Assembly: GCF_900129975.1 (NCBI RefSeq)
Contig: NZ_FSRG01000006.1
Location: forward strand, 124,001 to 188,000
DNA: 64,000 nucleotides
Source: Halodesulfovibrio marinisediminis DSM 17456
GTDB lineage: Bacteria; Desulfobacterota; Desulfovibrionia; Desulfovibrionales; Desulfovibrionaceae
Direction: 5' to 3'
The position numbers and the translations under genes are program-made. Each line of letters opens with the position of its first letter. Positions within the stretch are counted from its first letter, which is position 1. Below, one piece after another: positions 26,031-34,783 of this stretch. Below the pieces are notes generated by a model, which did no database searches, was not told where the DNA came from, and saw nothing but the letters and a program-made list of their open reading frames with translations.

Positions 26031-26145
26031 ATGGACAATAGTACATTGTCCTTTTTAATCGATTCAAATCAAATCTTATAGACACACTTTCGCTGTCACC
26101 TTACTATTCCTTTTCATATATTGAATAAGCAAAGGTAGATAACAT

Positions 26146-26727
26146 ATGAAAGGCTATTTTACTCATGAAGAATATGAGAATGAAAAGTTCATCGGACTTG
26201 ATCTTTTAGAAGAAAAAATTCGAGATGTTTCTTTCTTTAACTGCACGTTTGAGCGATGTTCTTTCCTCTATGCAGACCTCAGCCTAAGCTCGTTCGACAA
26301 CTGCCTATTCAAACACAGTAATATTTCGCTGACAAAATTCCAAGGAACCCACTTTTTTGATGTGCAGTTCAAGGGATGCAAACTACTGGGTACTGACTGG
26401 GGCAGTCTCAGGGGACTATTCAAAGCAGAATTTACAGATTGCATTCTAGACAGCGCAGTTTTTCCAAAACGTAACCTGCAATATTTTTCATTTATCCGCT
26501 CAACATTTAACGGGGCATCTTTCATTGATACAAACCTGGCGCACGCAGTTTTTGATGATTGTGATCTGGGCGGCGCACTGTTCGACAGGGCCATCCTTAC
26601 TGAAGCTGACCTCTCTACCGCCTTCAATTACTCTATTGATGTTTCTAAAAACACTATCACTAAAGCCAAATTCTCTTTGCCGGAAGCTATAATCCTCCTA
26701 CAAAACTTTAATATTCAGCTAATATAA
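26146..26727 (+). CDS. Pentapeptide-repeat protein (copy 2)
   Basis: 193 residues, aligning end to end with copy 1 without gaps and by eye about 60 percent identical. Shared blocks include SFFNCTFERCSF, GLFKAEFTDCILD, NGASFIDTNLAHAVFDDCDL and IDVSKNTITKAKFSLPEA. The repeat core again shows the break DWGSLRGLF near residue 85. This is a tandem gene duplication that has diverged, with each copy keeping an intact frame. It has its own upstream region. What it binds is unknown; the quadrilateral beta-helix fold is a structural inference. Confidence 0.9.
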   Translation: MKGYFTHEEYENEKFIGLDLLEEKIRDVSFFNCTFERCSFLYADLSLSSFDNCLFKHSNISLTKFQGTHFFDVQFKGCKLLGTDWGSLRGLFKAEFTDCILDSAVFPKRNLQYFSFIRSTFNGASFIDTNLAHAVFDDCDLGGALFDRAILTEADLSTAFNYSIDVSKNTITKAKFSLPEAIILLQNFNIQLI

Positions 26728-26799
26728 AGTTTTTTCCCTGATCAATGCATCAAAAGCTAAACGCCCTGCACGTCTCGATTCCAACCTAGTAAAAGCCCC

Positions 26800-26826
26800 T
26801 TGGCGGGGTGGTCTGCACCCCGTCAA
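26800..26826 (-). terminator. Hairpin downstream of the zinc-ribbon membrane gene
   Basis: An 11-bp stem with one mismatch (TTGGCGGGGTG at 26800-26810 with CACCCCGTCAA at 26816-26826). On the minus strand it is followed by GGGGCTTTT, which is a weak T-run, so terminator status is tentative. The same stem lies 3' of pentapeptide copy 2. Confidence 0.45.
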
Positions 26827-26901
26827 GAAAACAAGCTAATAAGAAAAAGGTACTTAGCTGCAACCAATCGTAATAGCGAATTTAGCATTACGATCTACAG
26901 G

Positions 26902-27822
26902 TCAGCTTTGATTCCAAGGCGTTATGGCAAGCTCATCTTGCTGCTTCTTTTCTGTATGCAAAGAGTACAATGACACCCACAACAGCAGATACGAAAGAAC
27001 CCAGAAGCCCCATGCAAGTGAAACTGCTAACACTCTCTCGTCACCACTCTCTATCGTAAAAGACCAAAATAAAATTGGATGTCCAATCGTAATATACACA
27101 GCGACAAAGAATAAAAAAATCGGGCTACAAACAGGCTTTTCTTTAGTCAGGCGGTGCACTGTTTGAAGTATTAGTCCTGCAGTGTAAAAAAAACACCCCA
27201 TAACAAGAAGTAACTGAACAAAAAAAAGGCCTGCCAGCTCTATTGATTTTGAGACAGCCACATAAGGCAACAAATCCACCACATTAAAAAATGCCGATAA
27301 CATATTATATGTATGTGAATTATGAAAATATTCATCCACTGACATAAAGAAGGCAAAAACAAATGTAAGTATACTCAACCCGAACAGTAAAACATATCTG
27401 TTCGCTATCAAACTTGAAGGCGTTCTGTGGTGACAAACCGGACATAAAGTGCTGTCGGCATCAAACGGCTCATAACAATAGTAGCATGACTTTAGCTTAA
27501 TCCCCTGTGCTTCCGATGCACGTTGAAGCTTCTCGGTCATAGCTAACCTCCGAGCATGCCATATCGGAGCCAGTATATACAAAGGTAGTATGAGACCGGC
27601 AAGAAAGTACCTGAAGGCACCTGATGACGCATAATAAATAGATTGATAAACAACTGGGGTACCAATAAATGAATACAAAAAATACCCGAGCGAAATATAG
27701 TGGTGCCCCTTCTCTCTTGCTATCAGCATAGCCACTAACGACGGACCTGCCAGCAAAACAAACGACACTAATGCTATAAAAAGAAGCCACGCATTGTCAT
27801 ATATCGGGTTAATCTCCATCAT
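26902..27822 (-). CDS. Multi-pass membrane protein with zinc-ribbon loop, unknown
   Basis: 306 residues from the ATG at 27822 (AGGGAAC upstream), with an open frame back to 27858. About seven to eight hydrophobic helices are seen. Between helices 3 and 4 (residues 125-150) a cytosolic loop has a two-CXXC zinc ribbon, CYYCYEPFDADSTLCPVCHH. I do not recognise the family. The layout (short helices, zinc ribbon, RTPSSLIANRY) suggests an uncharacterised Desulfovibrionales membrane protein. It is monocistronic, diverging from the chemotaxis receptor gene. Confidence 0.7.
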   Translation of the reverse strand: MMEINPIYDNAWLLFIALVSFVLLAGPSLVAMLIAREKGHHYISLGYFLYSFIGTPVVYQSIYYASSGAFRYFLAGLILPLYILAPIWHARRLAMTEKLQRASEAQGIKLKSCYYCYEPFDADSTLCPVCHHRTPSSLIANRYVLLFGLSILTFVFAFFMSVDEYFHNSHTYNMLSAFFNVVDLLPYVAVSKSIELAGLFFVQLLLVMGCFFYTAGLILQTVHRLTKEKPVCSPIFLFFVAVYITIGHPILFWSFTIESGDERVLAVSLAWGFWVLSYLLLWVSLYSLHTEKKQQDELAITPWNQS

Positions 27823-28397
27823 TTCTGTTCCCTTTTGTTCTAAGGCAGTGTGGAACATGCCCTTCTGACAGCAACACGTTAGTCATTCAGCCCAAGCTAA
27901 CAATCTATCCGATCAAAAGAGCCTTACAGACTCTCACCTTTTCCGGCTCTTTTACCATAACACATATTCGGCTAGTTTCGTTCTGTCAGAGCTTACTTCT
28001 CCAAACTCTACTCAAACTGTCTGCCTTTAACTTTTTCCTTCAGCCACATAACCTGCCCCTCTCCAACATTGCCAAAAATGGTAATTTAACTTTTTTGCAA
28101 AACTACAACACATTGAAAAACAAAGCTTTCTTGTGAGTGAGTATTTATTCACGAATTTCCCTAAATAAAACGGTAAAACCGTCGAAGATAAACAAAGACA
28201 CCCTTTAAGATTGCCTGTGTAATCAGGAGTTTACACTTTTTTACCTATATTAAAAACTATTAAGAATGAGGGGAGAGCTATCTGTTCCAATATTCTTTCG
28301 CCTTGCACTAACTACCCCCAGTGCAACGCATGGCAGATTGCTTCCTGTACCCCCCTCAACACATAAATAACCTATGTAACGACTGGAGAAAGGGGAC
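27823..28397. other. Intergenic region between divergent genes
   Basis: 575 bases. Visible are a hairpin AAAAGAGCC/GGCTCTTTT (27915-27923 with 27945-27953, a 21-base loop), which resembles a terminator but has no gene feeding it, and a sigma-28-like sequence near 28166-28191. No open frame of note. Confidence 0.5.
28166..28191 (+). promoter_or_regulatory. Candidate sigma-28 (FliA)-like promoter of the chemotaxis gene
   Basis: TAAA at 28166-28169 and GATAA at 28187-28191 are 17 bases apart, one short of the FliA consensus spacing. The gene starts 207 bases downstream. Chemotaxis genes often use this factor, but the -10 lacks the usual GCC, so this is tentative. Confidence 0.25.
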
Positions 28398-30836
28398 ATG
28401 CAATTCTTTAAAAATTTACGCGTTACAATCAAAATTTGGGGTGGATTCTCACTTATTATGCTTACAATGGCATTTCTGTCTGCAGAATCCATGATCACCC
28501 TTAATAATAATGAGAACATATGTTCTACATATCAAGAACTTGCAATTGATTCGAACCTTGCCAGTAAGATTCAAGCGGACATACTGCTCATGAATATAGC
28601 TGCCGACACGTACATGCAGAACAATTCAAATAAAGCATTAACGGAATATCAAACCCGTGAAGCACATCTGCTGGAACTTCTCAAAAGCGGACAAAAAGCC
28701 TTCAACGCTCATAACCGCGCGGCGCTTATCGATTCAATAGAAAATGAAGTTCAAGAAATGATTACAAAATTTTCTGAATACCATACCAGGCAAGATGCTG
28801 CAAAGACCAAACTTGAAGCAGGACGAAGTATAACCATCCAGCTCGATAGAACGCTCAACGATGCCATTACGTTTTATAGCAGAACGAACCCTCAGTTTGT
28901 ACAGGCTCTTTCCAGCTGCGAAATAGCCTTCACCAAAGCGCGTGTAAGTATCGTTTCAGCAATGTATGATCCAAATGTTACACTCAATGAAGAGCATCTG
29001 AGTTCCTTAATGACACGAACACAAGAAGAACTTGTCATTGCAGAAAACTTTGCTTCAACATCCAATGAGGTTAGCTCCTTCCGAGGTTGTCAATCATTAC
29101 TCACCCAATACACAAAACATGTTCATGAACTATATAAGCACCTCATGGAACTTCGTGAAATAAAATCAGATATCATCCGTCTCGGTCATGAGGCTGCAGA
29201 CGATGCAGAGAAGGTAACACGTTCTATTATGGAGGACCAAACAGTGCTCGGTAACGAAATGGAGGCAAACAACATCACGTCCTTCAACACAGTACTGAGT
29301 ATTTCCTGTGCAACCCTCCTTCTGACTCTACTGTTATCATTCTTAACGTCACGCTCTATCACCAAGCCGCTAACCCGCATCCAAGGCTTTGCAACTGCAT
29401 TAAGTAAAGGTAACTTTTCTGCCCAACTCGTTCTTAACGAGGAAAACGAAATCGGCGAAATCGCAGATGCTCTTACAAATATGCGCGACGCTGTTTCCAG
29501 CATGGAACAAGAACTTAGCTGGCTTGTAACCACTATTGCCTCCGGTAACATCGCAAAACGAAGCACGCTTACAAAACTCTCCGGTGACTTCCAAAGAGTT
29601 CTGGATAACGCGAACAACATGGCAGACACCTTTACCCACTTTACGGATGCACTTCCGCTGCCGGTTCTTATGCTCGATTCTTCCCTGAAAATTCTGTACG
29701 CGAACGATCTGGCGCTGTCCCTTGCAGACACCACACTTGCTGCGTGCAAAGGAAAGCAGTCTACTACCCTGTTCGCTGCTGAAGACTACCAGACCGCTGG
29801 ATGTGCCTGCACGAACGCTATCAAATCAAAATCCATACAGCGTGCTTCTACTATCGTTAAGACACATGCTAAAACGCTTGATGTGGACTACATAGCCGTG
29901 CCAACTATTCAGGACAATCAGGTCGTCGGTGTTATGCAGGTTCTGCTTGATCAAACTGATGTTCGTGGTGCCCAGCGCCGCATCCAATCTGCCGCTCAGA
30001 GAATTGAAACAATCTCTTACCGTCTGAAAGATAACTCCAACAACCTTGCAGAAAACTTCAAAGAAGTAAGCGACGGTGTTGAAATCCAAAACCAGCGCAC
30101 TGCAGAAACATCCACAGCGATGGAACAAATGAACGTTTCTGTTTCCGAAGTTGCCATGAACGCAGCTAAGGCGCACACAAACGCGCAAGAAGCAAAACAG
30201 GAATCCGAAAACTGCTCCGCTGTTGTATTCAACTCAGTACAGTCCATCACTGAAGTGAGTGATACAACAAAAGAGTTACAACAGAACACCACAGAACTGA
30301 GTGAACAGGTTGACGCTATCAGCTCCATTATGAATGTGATTTCTGACATTGCTGACCAGACCAATCTATTAGCACTGAACGCCGCTATTGAAGCTGCACG
30401 TGCTGGAGATGCTGGACGCGGCTTTGCTGTTGTTGCAGATGAGGTTCGCAACCTTGCAGAAAAAACAATGCAGGCAACCGAAGAAGTAGCCCAGAGTGTA
30501 AGCACCATTCAGGCTGCTGCACAGCGCAACTTCGAAACCGTAAGCATTTCTGCACAAACAGTAGAAAAGGCTAACGCGCTCGCAAGCGAGTCCGAAGAGT
30601 CATTGCGCACCATCATGAGCCTTATCGACCAAAACTCCACTCAGGTGGGCGAAATTGCTACAGCATCCGAAGAACAGTCAGCTGTTTCCGAACAGATTGC
30701 ACGCTCCGTTGAAGAAGTGGCAGATACTGTCCATAAGTCTGCCGAGGGCATCAGCATTTCTGCAACATCCATTAAGGAAATTGCAGAAATGTCTAACGAG
30801 CTGCATGACCTTGTAGAAGAAATGACTGCTTCCTAG
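28398..30836 (+). CDS. Methyl-accepting chemotaxis protein with PAS domain
   Basis: 812 residues. A transmembrane helix lies at about 10-32, then a four-helix-bundle type sensor region (residues 35-300), then a second helix ([20 protein letters not shown]) and a HAMP domain ([19 protein letters not shown], about 315-370). A PAS domain (about 415-520, [20 protein letters not shown]) follows, and then the signalling domain with the tip [19 protein letters not shown] near residue 660. Many Glu/Gln methylation positions flank the tip. It feeds CheA/CheW. The ligand is unknown, although the cytosolic PAS could bind heme or FAD. The terminator is at 30860. Confidence 0.95.
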   Translation: MQFFKNLRVTIKIWGGFSLIMLTMAFLSAESMITLNNNENICSTYQELAIDSNLASKIQADILLMNIAADTYMQNNSNKALTEYQTREAHLLELLKSGQKAFNAHNRAALIDSIENEVQEMITKFSEYHTRQDAAKTKLEAGRSITIQLDRTLNDAITFYSRTNPQFVQALSSCEIAFTKARVSIVSAMYDPNVTLNEEHLSSLMTRTQEELVIAENFASTSNEVSSFRGCQSLLTQYTKHVHELYKHLMELREIKSDIIRLGHEAADDAEKVTRSIMEDQTVLGNEMEANNITSFNTVLSISCATLLLTLLLSFLTSRSITKPLTRIQGFATALSKGNFSAQLVLNEENEIGEIADALTNMRDAVSSMEQELSWLVTTIASGNIAKRSTLTKLSGDFQRVLDNANNMADTFTHFTDALPLPVLMLDSSLKILYANDLALSLADTTLAACKGKQSTTLFAAEDYQTAGCACTNAIKSKSIQRASTIVKTHAKTLDVDYIAVPTIQDNQVVGVMQVLLDQTDVRGAQRRIQSAAQRIETISYRLKDNSNNLAENFKEVSDGVEIQNQRTAETSTAMEQMNVSVSEVAMNAAKAHTNAQEAKQESENCSAVVFNSVQSITEVSDTTKELQQNTTELSEQVDAISSIMNVISDIADQTNLLALNAAIEAARAGDAGRGFAVVADEVRNLAEKTMQATEEVAQSVSTIQAAAQRNFETVSISAQTVEKANALASESEESLRTIMSLIDQNSTQVGEIATASEEQSAVSEQIARSVEEVADTVHKSAEGISISATSIKEIAEMSNELHDLVEEMTAS

Positions 30837-30859
30837 CGTTCTCTACACCACCAACAACA

Positions 30860-30898
30860 AACCCTCTCACCCCATGTGGCTGAGAGGGTTTTTATTTA
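30860..30898 (+). terminator. Terminator of the chemotaxis gene
   Basis: A perfect 10-bp stem (30860-30869 with 30881-30890) followed by TTTATTT. Confidence 0.85.
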
Positions 30899-31042
30899 CT
30901 GACAGCTGAAAAGCAAAAAACGTAGCATACGGTAGGTCAAAAAACCAATTACTCCTTTGACGCTGCGTTACAGTCTTTAAGACTAATAGCATGGTCACAT
31001 TTCCAGAACACAATTGAACGCAGCCTCTTTACTACAGGGCAC

Positions 31043-31079
31043 AAAAAAGCCCCGATGAAAACATTCATCGGGGCTTTTT
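31043..31079 (-). terminator. mgtE terminator (bidirectional shape)
   Basis: A perfect stem of 16 bp (31044-31059 with 31064-31079), loop AACA, with A-run and T-run on opposite sides. It lies 12 bases after the mgtE stop. Confidence 0.92.
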
Positions 31080-31090
31080 CAGTCAATGTT

Positions 31091-32473
31091 CTACAGTATA
31101 AACATCGTAGCCAGACCAAGGAAGATAAGGAATCCGAACCCGTCGGTCAGCGTTGTAAGGAAGATACTGGAAGCCTGTGCAGGGTCACGTCCCAGTTCTT
31201 TAAGAATAAGCGGGATGGACGCACCGGCAAGCGCACCCAGCAGCATATCCAGCGCAAGTGCATAGGCCATTACCTGCGCCAGCAGTAAGTTATGCGTAAA
31301 CAAGAACACGCCTAGCATTACCAACAGGCTCACTATAAGACCTGTCAAAGCGCCAACTTTGGCTTCACGCAGTACTGCTTTCCAGCTTTTACCACGGTCA
31401 AACCGCTCTACAGCAAGCTGGCGAATCATAACAGCCAGCGCTTGCTGCCCTGTGTTTCCTGCTTGGTTTGCTACAATCGGCATGAGTACAGCGAGAATCG
31501 CCATCTGTGCAATGGAGCCTTCAAACAAGAATACCACGTACGCGGATATACTGGAGTTCATCATATTAATGAACAACCACGGCAGGCGAACCTTTACAGA
31601 TTCCAGCCACGGGGTATCGACGGTTTCGTCCTGACCCGCACCTACCATGCCGAGCATATCTTCGGAGGCTTCTTCGTGGATAATATCGATAACGTCGTCG
31701 TATGTTACAACGCCGAGCAGCCTGCCTTCATAATCCACAACAGGCATTGCCATAAAGTTGTAGCGGGATAAAAGGTGCGCTACATTTTCTTTATCTTCAT
31801 CAAAGACCACAGAAATGAGGCTTTGATCACTAAGTTTTTCTTCAAGCACCGTACCCGGACGACACAGGAGCAAGTTACGCAGGGAGAGCACACCCACAAG
31901 GCGATCTTCATCATCCACAATGTATGCGTAGTATGGAATCTCTTTGTCTTCCATCTCGCGGCGGATGTGCATAATTGCCTGATCTGCGGTAAGGGACTGG
32001 TTGAGAATAATAATCTCGGTGTTCATGATACCGCCGGCGGTATCCGGATCAAAGGCGAGCAAGCTGCGGATTTCTTCCGCGTCGTCTTTTTCCAGTCGCG
32101 CAAGCAGTACATCCCTGTGCTCTTCATCCAATTCATCAAGAACGTCAGTCGCATCGTCCGGAGACATTTCGGCAAGAATTCGAACTGCGACGTCAACATC
32201 AAGGTTCTCGATAATATCCGTCTGGGTACGCTCTTCCATTTCGGCAAGTGTTTCCGCAGCATCTTCGGAAGAAAGATGCTCCATCATACAAACCTGCTTT
32301 TCAATGGAGAGATTTTCTATATGGTCAGCGGCGTCCGCAGGGTGAGCGAACTCGCTTGAAGACATTGTAGTAACTTCGTCGCGGCAGCCATTTTTTGGCG
32401 TAACCACCTTATTTTCTTCCGAAGCTTTTTCTACTTCTTCGTGTTTGTTATGCTGCTTTTTTGAATCAGTCAT
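31091..32473 (-). CDS. mgtE: Magnesium transporter MgtE
   Basis: 460 residues from the ATG at 32473 (MTDSKKQHNKH...), with AGGTGG 9 bases upstream. The longer frame reaches 32557 but has no such site. An N-terminal MgtE domain of acidic helices (AAETLAEMEERTQTDIIENL, DDATDVLDELDEEHRD) comes first, then two CBS domains (about 210-330; DEDRLVGVLSLRNLLL and DYEGRLLGVVTYDDVIDII), then five helices with the pore signature PIVANQAGNTGQQALAVMIR and the conserved GASIPLILKELGRDPA loop. It is a Mg2+-gated Mg2+ channel in the cytoplasmic membrane. No M-box riboswitch is seen in the short leader. Confidence 0.96.
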   Translation of the reverse strand: MTDSKKQHNKHEEVEKASEENKVVTPKNGCRDEVTTMSSSEFAHPADAADHIENLSIEKQVCMMEHLSSEDAAETLAEMEERTQTDIIENLDVDVAVRILAEMSPDDATDVLDELDEEHRDVLLARLEKDDAEEIRSLLAFDPDTAGGIMNTEIIILNQSLTADQAIMHIRREMEDKEIPYYAYIVDDEDRLVGVLSLRNLLLCRPGTVLEEKLSDQSLISVVFDEDKENVAHLLSRYNFMAMPVVDYEGRLLGVVTYDDVIDIIHEEASEDMLGMVGAGQDETVDTPWLESVKVRLPWLFINMMNSSISAYVVFLFEGSIAQMAILAVLMPIVANQAGNTGQQALAVMIRQLAVERFDRGKSWKAVLREAKVGALTGLIVSLLVMLGVFLFTHNLLLAQVMAYALALDMLLGALAGASIPLILKELGRDPAQASSIFLTTLTDGFGFLIFLGLATMFIL

Positions 32474-32633
32474 GCTCAACCACCTGAGCCCTACGAGCGT
32501 GTGAAATTTATCATTTGTCAAGACCGCTTGACGAAACTGTCGCAGCCACCTAAACACCGCCTAAGAGGGATGGAACGACCCCCACTCTCTTGGCTTTGTG
32601 CCTCTACCATTAAGAGGGTCAATAACACAATCC

Positions 32634-33509
32634 ATGCATACAGAAAAATTTGAATCATTTTTTCAAGGTAACGCCCGAACCTTCTTGGATAGCGCTATTC
32701 AGCTTGCGTTAGATGAAGACGGTCCGGATATGACCTCGGAAGGAATTTTCCCTCCGGGCCACAAGTTATCTGCGAAGATTATCAGTAAAGAAGACACATT
32801 AGTCGTCGGTCTTCCTCTTATTCCGCTTATCATGGACGCTTGTGCTGATACAGAGTGGTCTTGGGATGCCCTTACCGACGAGGGTGCGTTTGTTCCAGAC
32901 CGAACCGTAGTAGCAACTATTAAAGCTGATGCAAGTCATTTGCTAAAAGCAGAACGTATTATACTTAACTTTATAACACATCTTTCTGGCATTGCGAACC
33001 TGACCAAGCAATACGTGGATCAGCTTGAAGGTTCCGGCACTGCCTTACTGGATACGCGTAAGACACTTCCTTGCCTGCGTTATCCAGAAAAATATGCAGT
33101 CCTTATGGGTGGCGGGCAGAACCACCGTAAGAACTTAACTGAAATCCTCATGCTGAAGGACAACCATATTGACCTTGCGGGTAATATGACGGCAGCAGTA
33201 AACAAACTGCGTGCAACCTATTCCCCGTGTCCACCAATTGAAGTAGAATGTCGCACTATGGAAGAGGTACACGAAGCCGTTGCCTGCCGTGCAGACAGAA
33301 TTATGCTGGACAATATGGATATTCCTGCAATTCAGGAAGCCCTTAAACATATTCCTGAATCTATCGAAACCGAGGTAAGCGGAGGAGTGACACTCGACAC
33401 AATTCGCAGTATTGCTCTTGCTTCTGACTTGGGGCCGAATTACATATCCGTAGGTAGATTGACACACTCTGCTCCTATTGCAGATTTCAGCATGCTTGTG
33501 AGCGAATAA
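32634..33509 (+). CDS. nadC: Nicotinate-nucleotide pyrophosphorylase (carboxylating)
   Basis: 291 residues from the ATG at 32634 (MHTEKFESFFQGNARTFLD). The longer frame at 32598 lacks a better site, and homologues start in this style. Catalytic features are TALLDTRKTLPCLRYPEKYA, GGGQNHRKNLTEILMLKDNH and IEVECRTMEEVHEAV, and the C-terminal GGVTLDTIRSIALA and ISVGRLTHSA complete the quinolinate phosphoribosyltransferase fold. It makes nicotinate mononucleotide from quinolinate in de novo NAD synthesis. It is the first gene of the nadC-nadA-nadB cluster, diverging from mgtE. The order differs from the more common nadA-B-C. Confidence 0.96.
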   Translation: MHTEKFESFFQGNARTFLDSAIQLALDEDGPDMTSEGIFPPGHKLSAKIISKEDTLVVGLPLIPLIMDACADTEWSWDALTDEGAFVPDRTVVATIKADASHLLKAERIILNFITHLSGIANLTKQYVDQLEGSGTALLDTRKTLPCLRYPEKYAVLMGGGQNHRKNLTEILMLKDNHIDLAGNMTAAVNKLRATYSPCPPIEVECRTMEEVHEAVACRADRIMLDNMDIPAIQEALKHIPESIETEVSGGVTLDTIRSIALASDLGPNYISVGRLTHSAPIADFSMLVSE

Positions 33510-33602
33510 GTCCTCATTATACAGATTGAGATAAACTGTACACCGCAAGACACTAAACATCCAGATAATTGCATACTTAGATGTATGTGATCATCTGATT
33601 TT

Positions 33603-33638
33603 TTCGAATTAACGCCTGGCTGTCAGCGAAAATTCGAA
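33603..33638. promoter_or_regulatory. Inverted repeat in the nadC-nadA gap
   Basis: TTCGAATT (33603-33610) and AATTCGAA (33631-33638) are perfect 8-bp arms 20 bases apart, extended by TTTTCG/CGAAAA. They are 76 bases before nadA in a 204-base gap. This could be an operator or an RNA stem. No regulator is identified. Confidence 0.35.
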
Positions 33639-33713
33639 CCAAACGGGAATGCTTGCCCGAGGGTGTCCTGCACTGTACCGGTTTGTCAGCAACCTGAATC
33701 TGGAGAATAAATA

Positions 33714-34751
33714 ATGAACCAGTACCAGAAAAAAATTACCGAGCTTCGTGAAAAGTTAGGCGATGACCTTGTTATTATGGGTCATCACTACCAGAACGAC
33801 GCTGTTATTCGCCACGTTGACTTAACTGGCGACTCTCTCGAACTCGCGCGTAAAGTAACAACTATTGATGCTAAGCACATTGTTTTTTGCGGTGTGTATT
33901 TCATGGGCGAATCAGCTGCTCTGCTCGCCGATGAACATCAGCATGTATATTTGCCGGAAGATGATGCAAACTGTGTAATGTCTCAAATGGCACCATACAC
34001 CCTTGTAGACAAGGTACTCACTCGCATCAATAAAGAATCCGGTCGCAAAGTAGTTCCGCTTACATACGTTAACTCTTCCGTTGCTGTTAAAGCAGTTTGC
34101 GGAAAACATGGCGGTACTGTTTGTACTTCTGCTAACGCAGAAAAAATGGTGCGCTGGGCTATGGAGCGCGGCGACAGTGTTCTCTTCCTGCCTGATAAAA
34201 ACCTCGCACGTAACACTGCAAAGACCATCGGCATTCCAGAAGAGAAATGGCACATTTTGAACATTAAAGGCGACGGTACCCAGATTGATATGGACGCCGT
34301 AAGCAAATCTGAGCTCATCATGTGGCCTGGCTGTTGTGCAATCCACGCTCGTTTCAACGAACGCCAGATCGAAGAAGCACGCACCAAATACCCAGATGTG
34401 AAGATTGTTATCCATCCGGAATCTGCTCCAAATGTTGTGGATAAAGCAGATGCTGCAGGCTCAACATCCTTTATTATTAAGTATGTTGAAGAAGCACCGG
34501 AAGGTTCTAACATCGCCATCGGTACCGAGCTTAACCTCGTTGAGCGCCTTGCCGACCAGTACGAAGGGTCAAAGAACATCTTCCCATTGCTGGAATCCAC
34601 CTGTTCACACATGGCACGAGTTACCGAGCCTAAGCTGGCAAAAGTGCTTGAAGACATTGTGAACGGTACAGCTAAGCCTGTGACGATTCCAGCGGGTCTT
34701 GTAGAGGACGCAAAAATCGCATTAGAACGTATGCTGATCGCCTGCGCTTAG
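33714..34751 (+). CDS. nadA: Quinolinate synthase NadA
   Basis: 345 residues, with a three-domain pseudo-symmetric fold. It condenses iminoaspartate and dihydroxyacetone phosphate to quinolinate with a [4Fe-4S] cluster. Motifs seen include MGHHYQNDAVIRHVD, DSLELARKV, FCGVYFMGESAALLA, YLPEDDANCVMSQM, TCSHMARV near the C-terminus (S-C-SHM pattern) and PGCCAIHARFNERQ. The cluster cysteines are probably those in CVMSQ, PGCC and TCSHM. The start follows CTGGAG. It is separated from nadC by a 204-base leader with an inverted repeat and from nadB by 32 bases. Confidence 0.97.
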   Translation: MNQYQKKITELREKLGDDLVIMGHHYQNDAVIRHVDLTGDSLELARKVTTIDAKHIVFCGVYFMGESAALLADEHQHVYLPEDDANCVMSQMAPYTLVDKVLTRINKESGRKVVPLTYVNSSVAVKAVCGKHGGTVCTSANAEKMVRWAMERGDSVLFLPDKNLARNTAKTIGIPEEKWHILNIKGDGTQIDMDAVSKSELIMWPGCCAIHARFNERQIEEARTKYPDVKIVIHPESAPNVVDKADAAGSTSFIIKYVEEAPEGSNIAIGTELNLVERLADQYEGSKNIFPLLESTCSHMARVTEPKLAKVLEDIVNGTAKPVTIPAGLVEDAKIALERMLIACA

Positions 34752-34783
34752 TTATTTTTTCTTAAGCTAAACAGGAAGTTGTA

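Noticed and set aside
32474-32633. M-box riboswitch before mgtE
   Set aside because: The 160-base leader lacks the conserved M-box segments.
33590-33700. tRNA-like TTCGAA arms before nadA
   Set aside because: No matching acceptor, D-arm or anticodon arm; only an inverted repeat remains.
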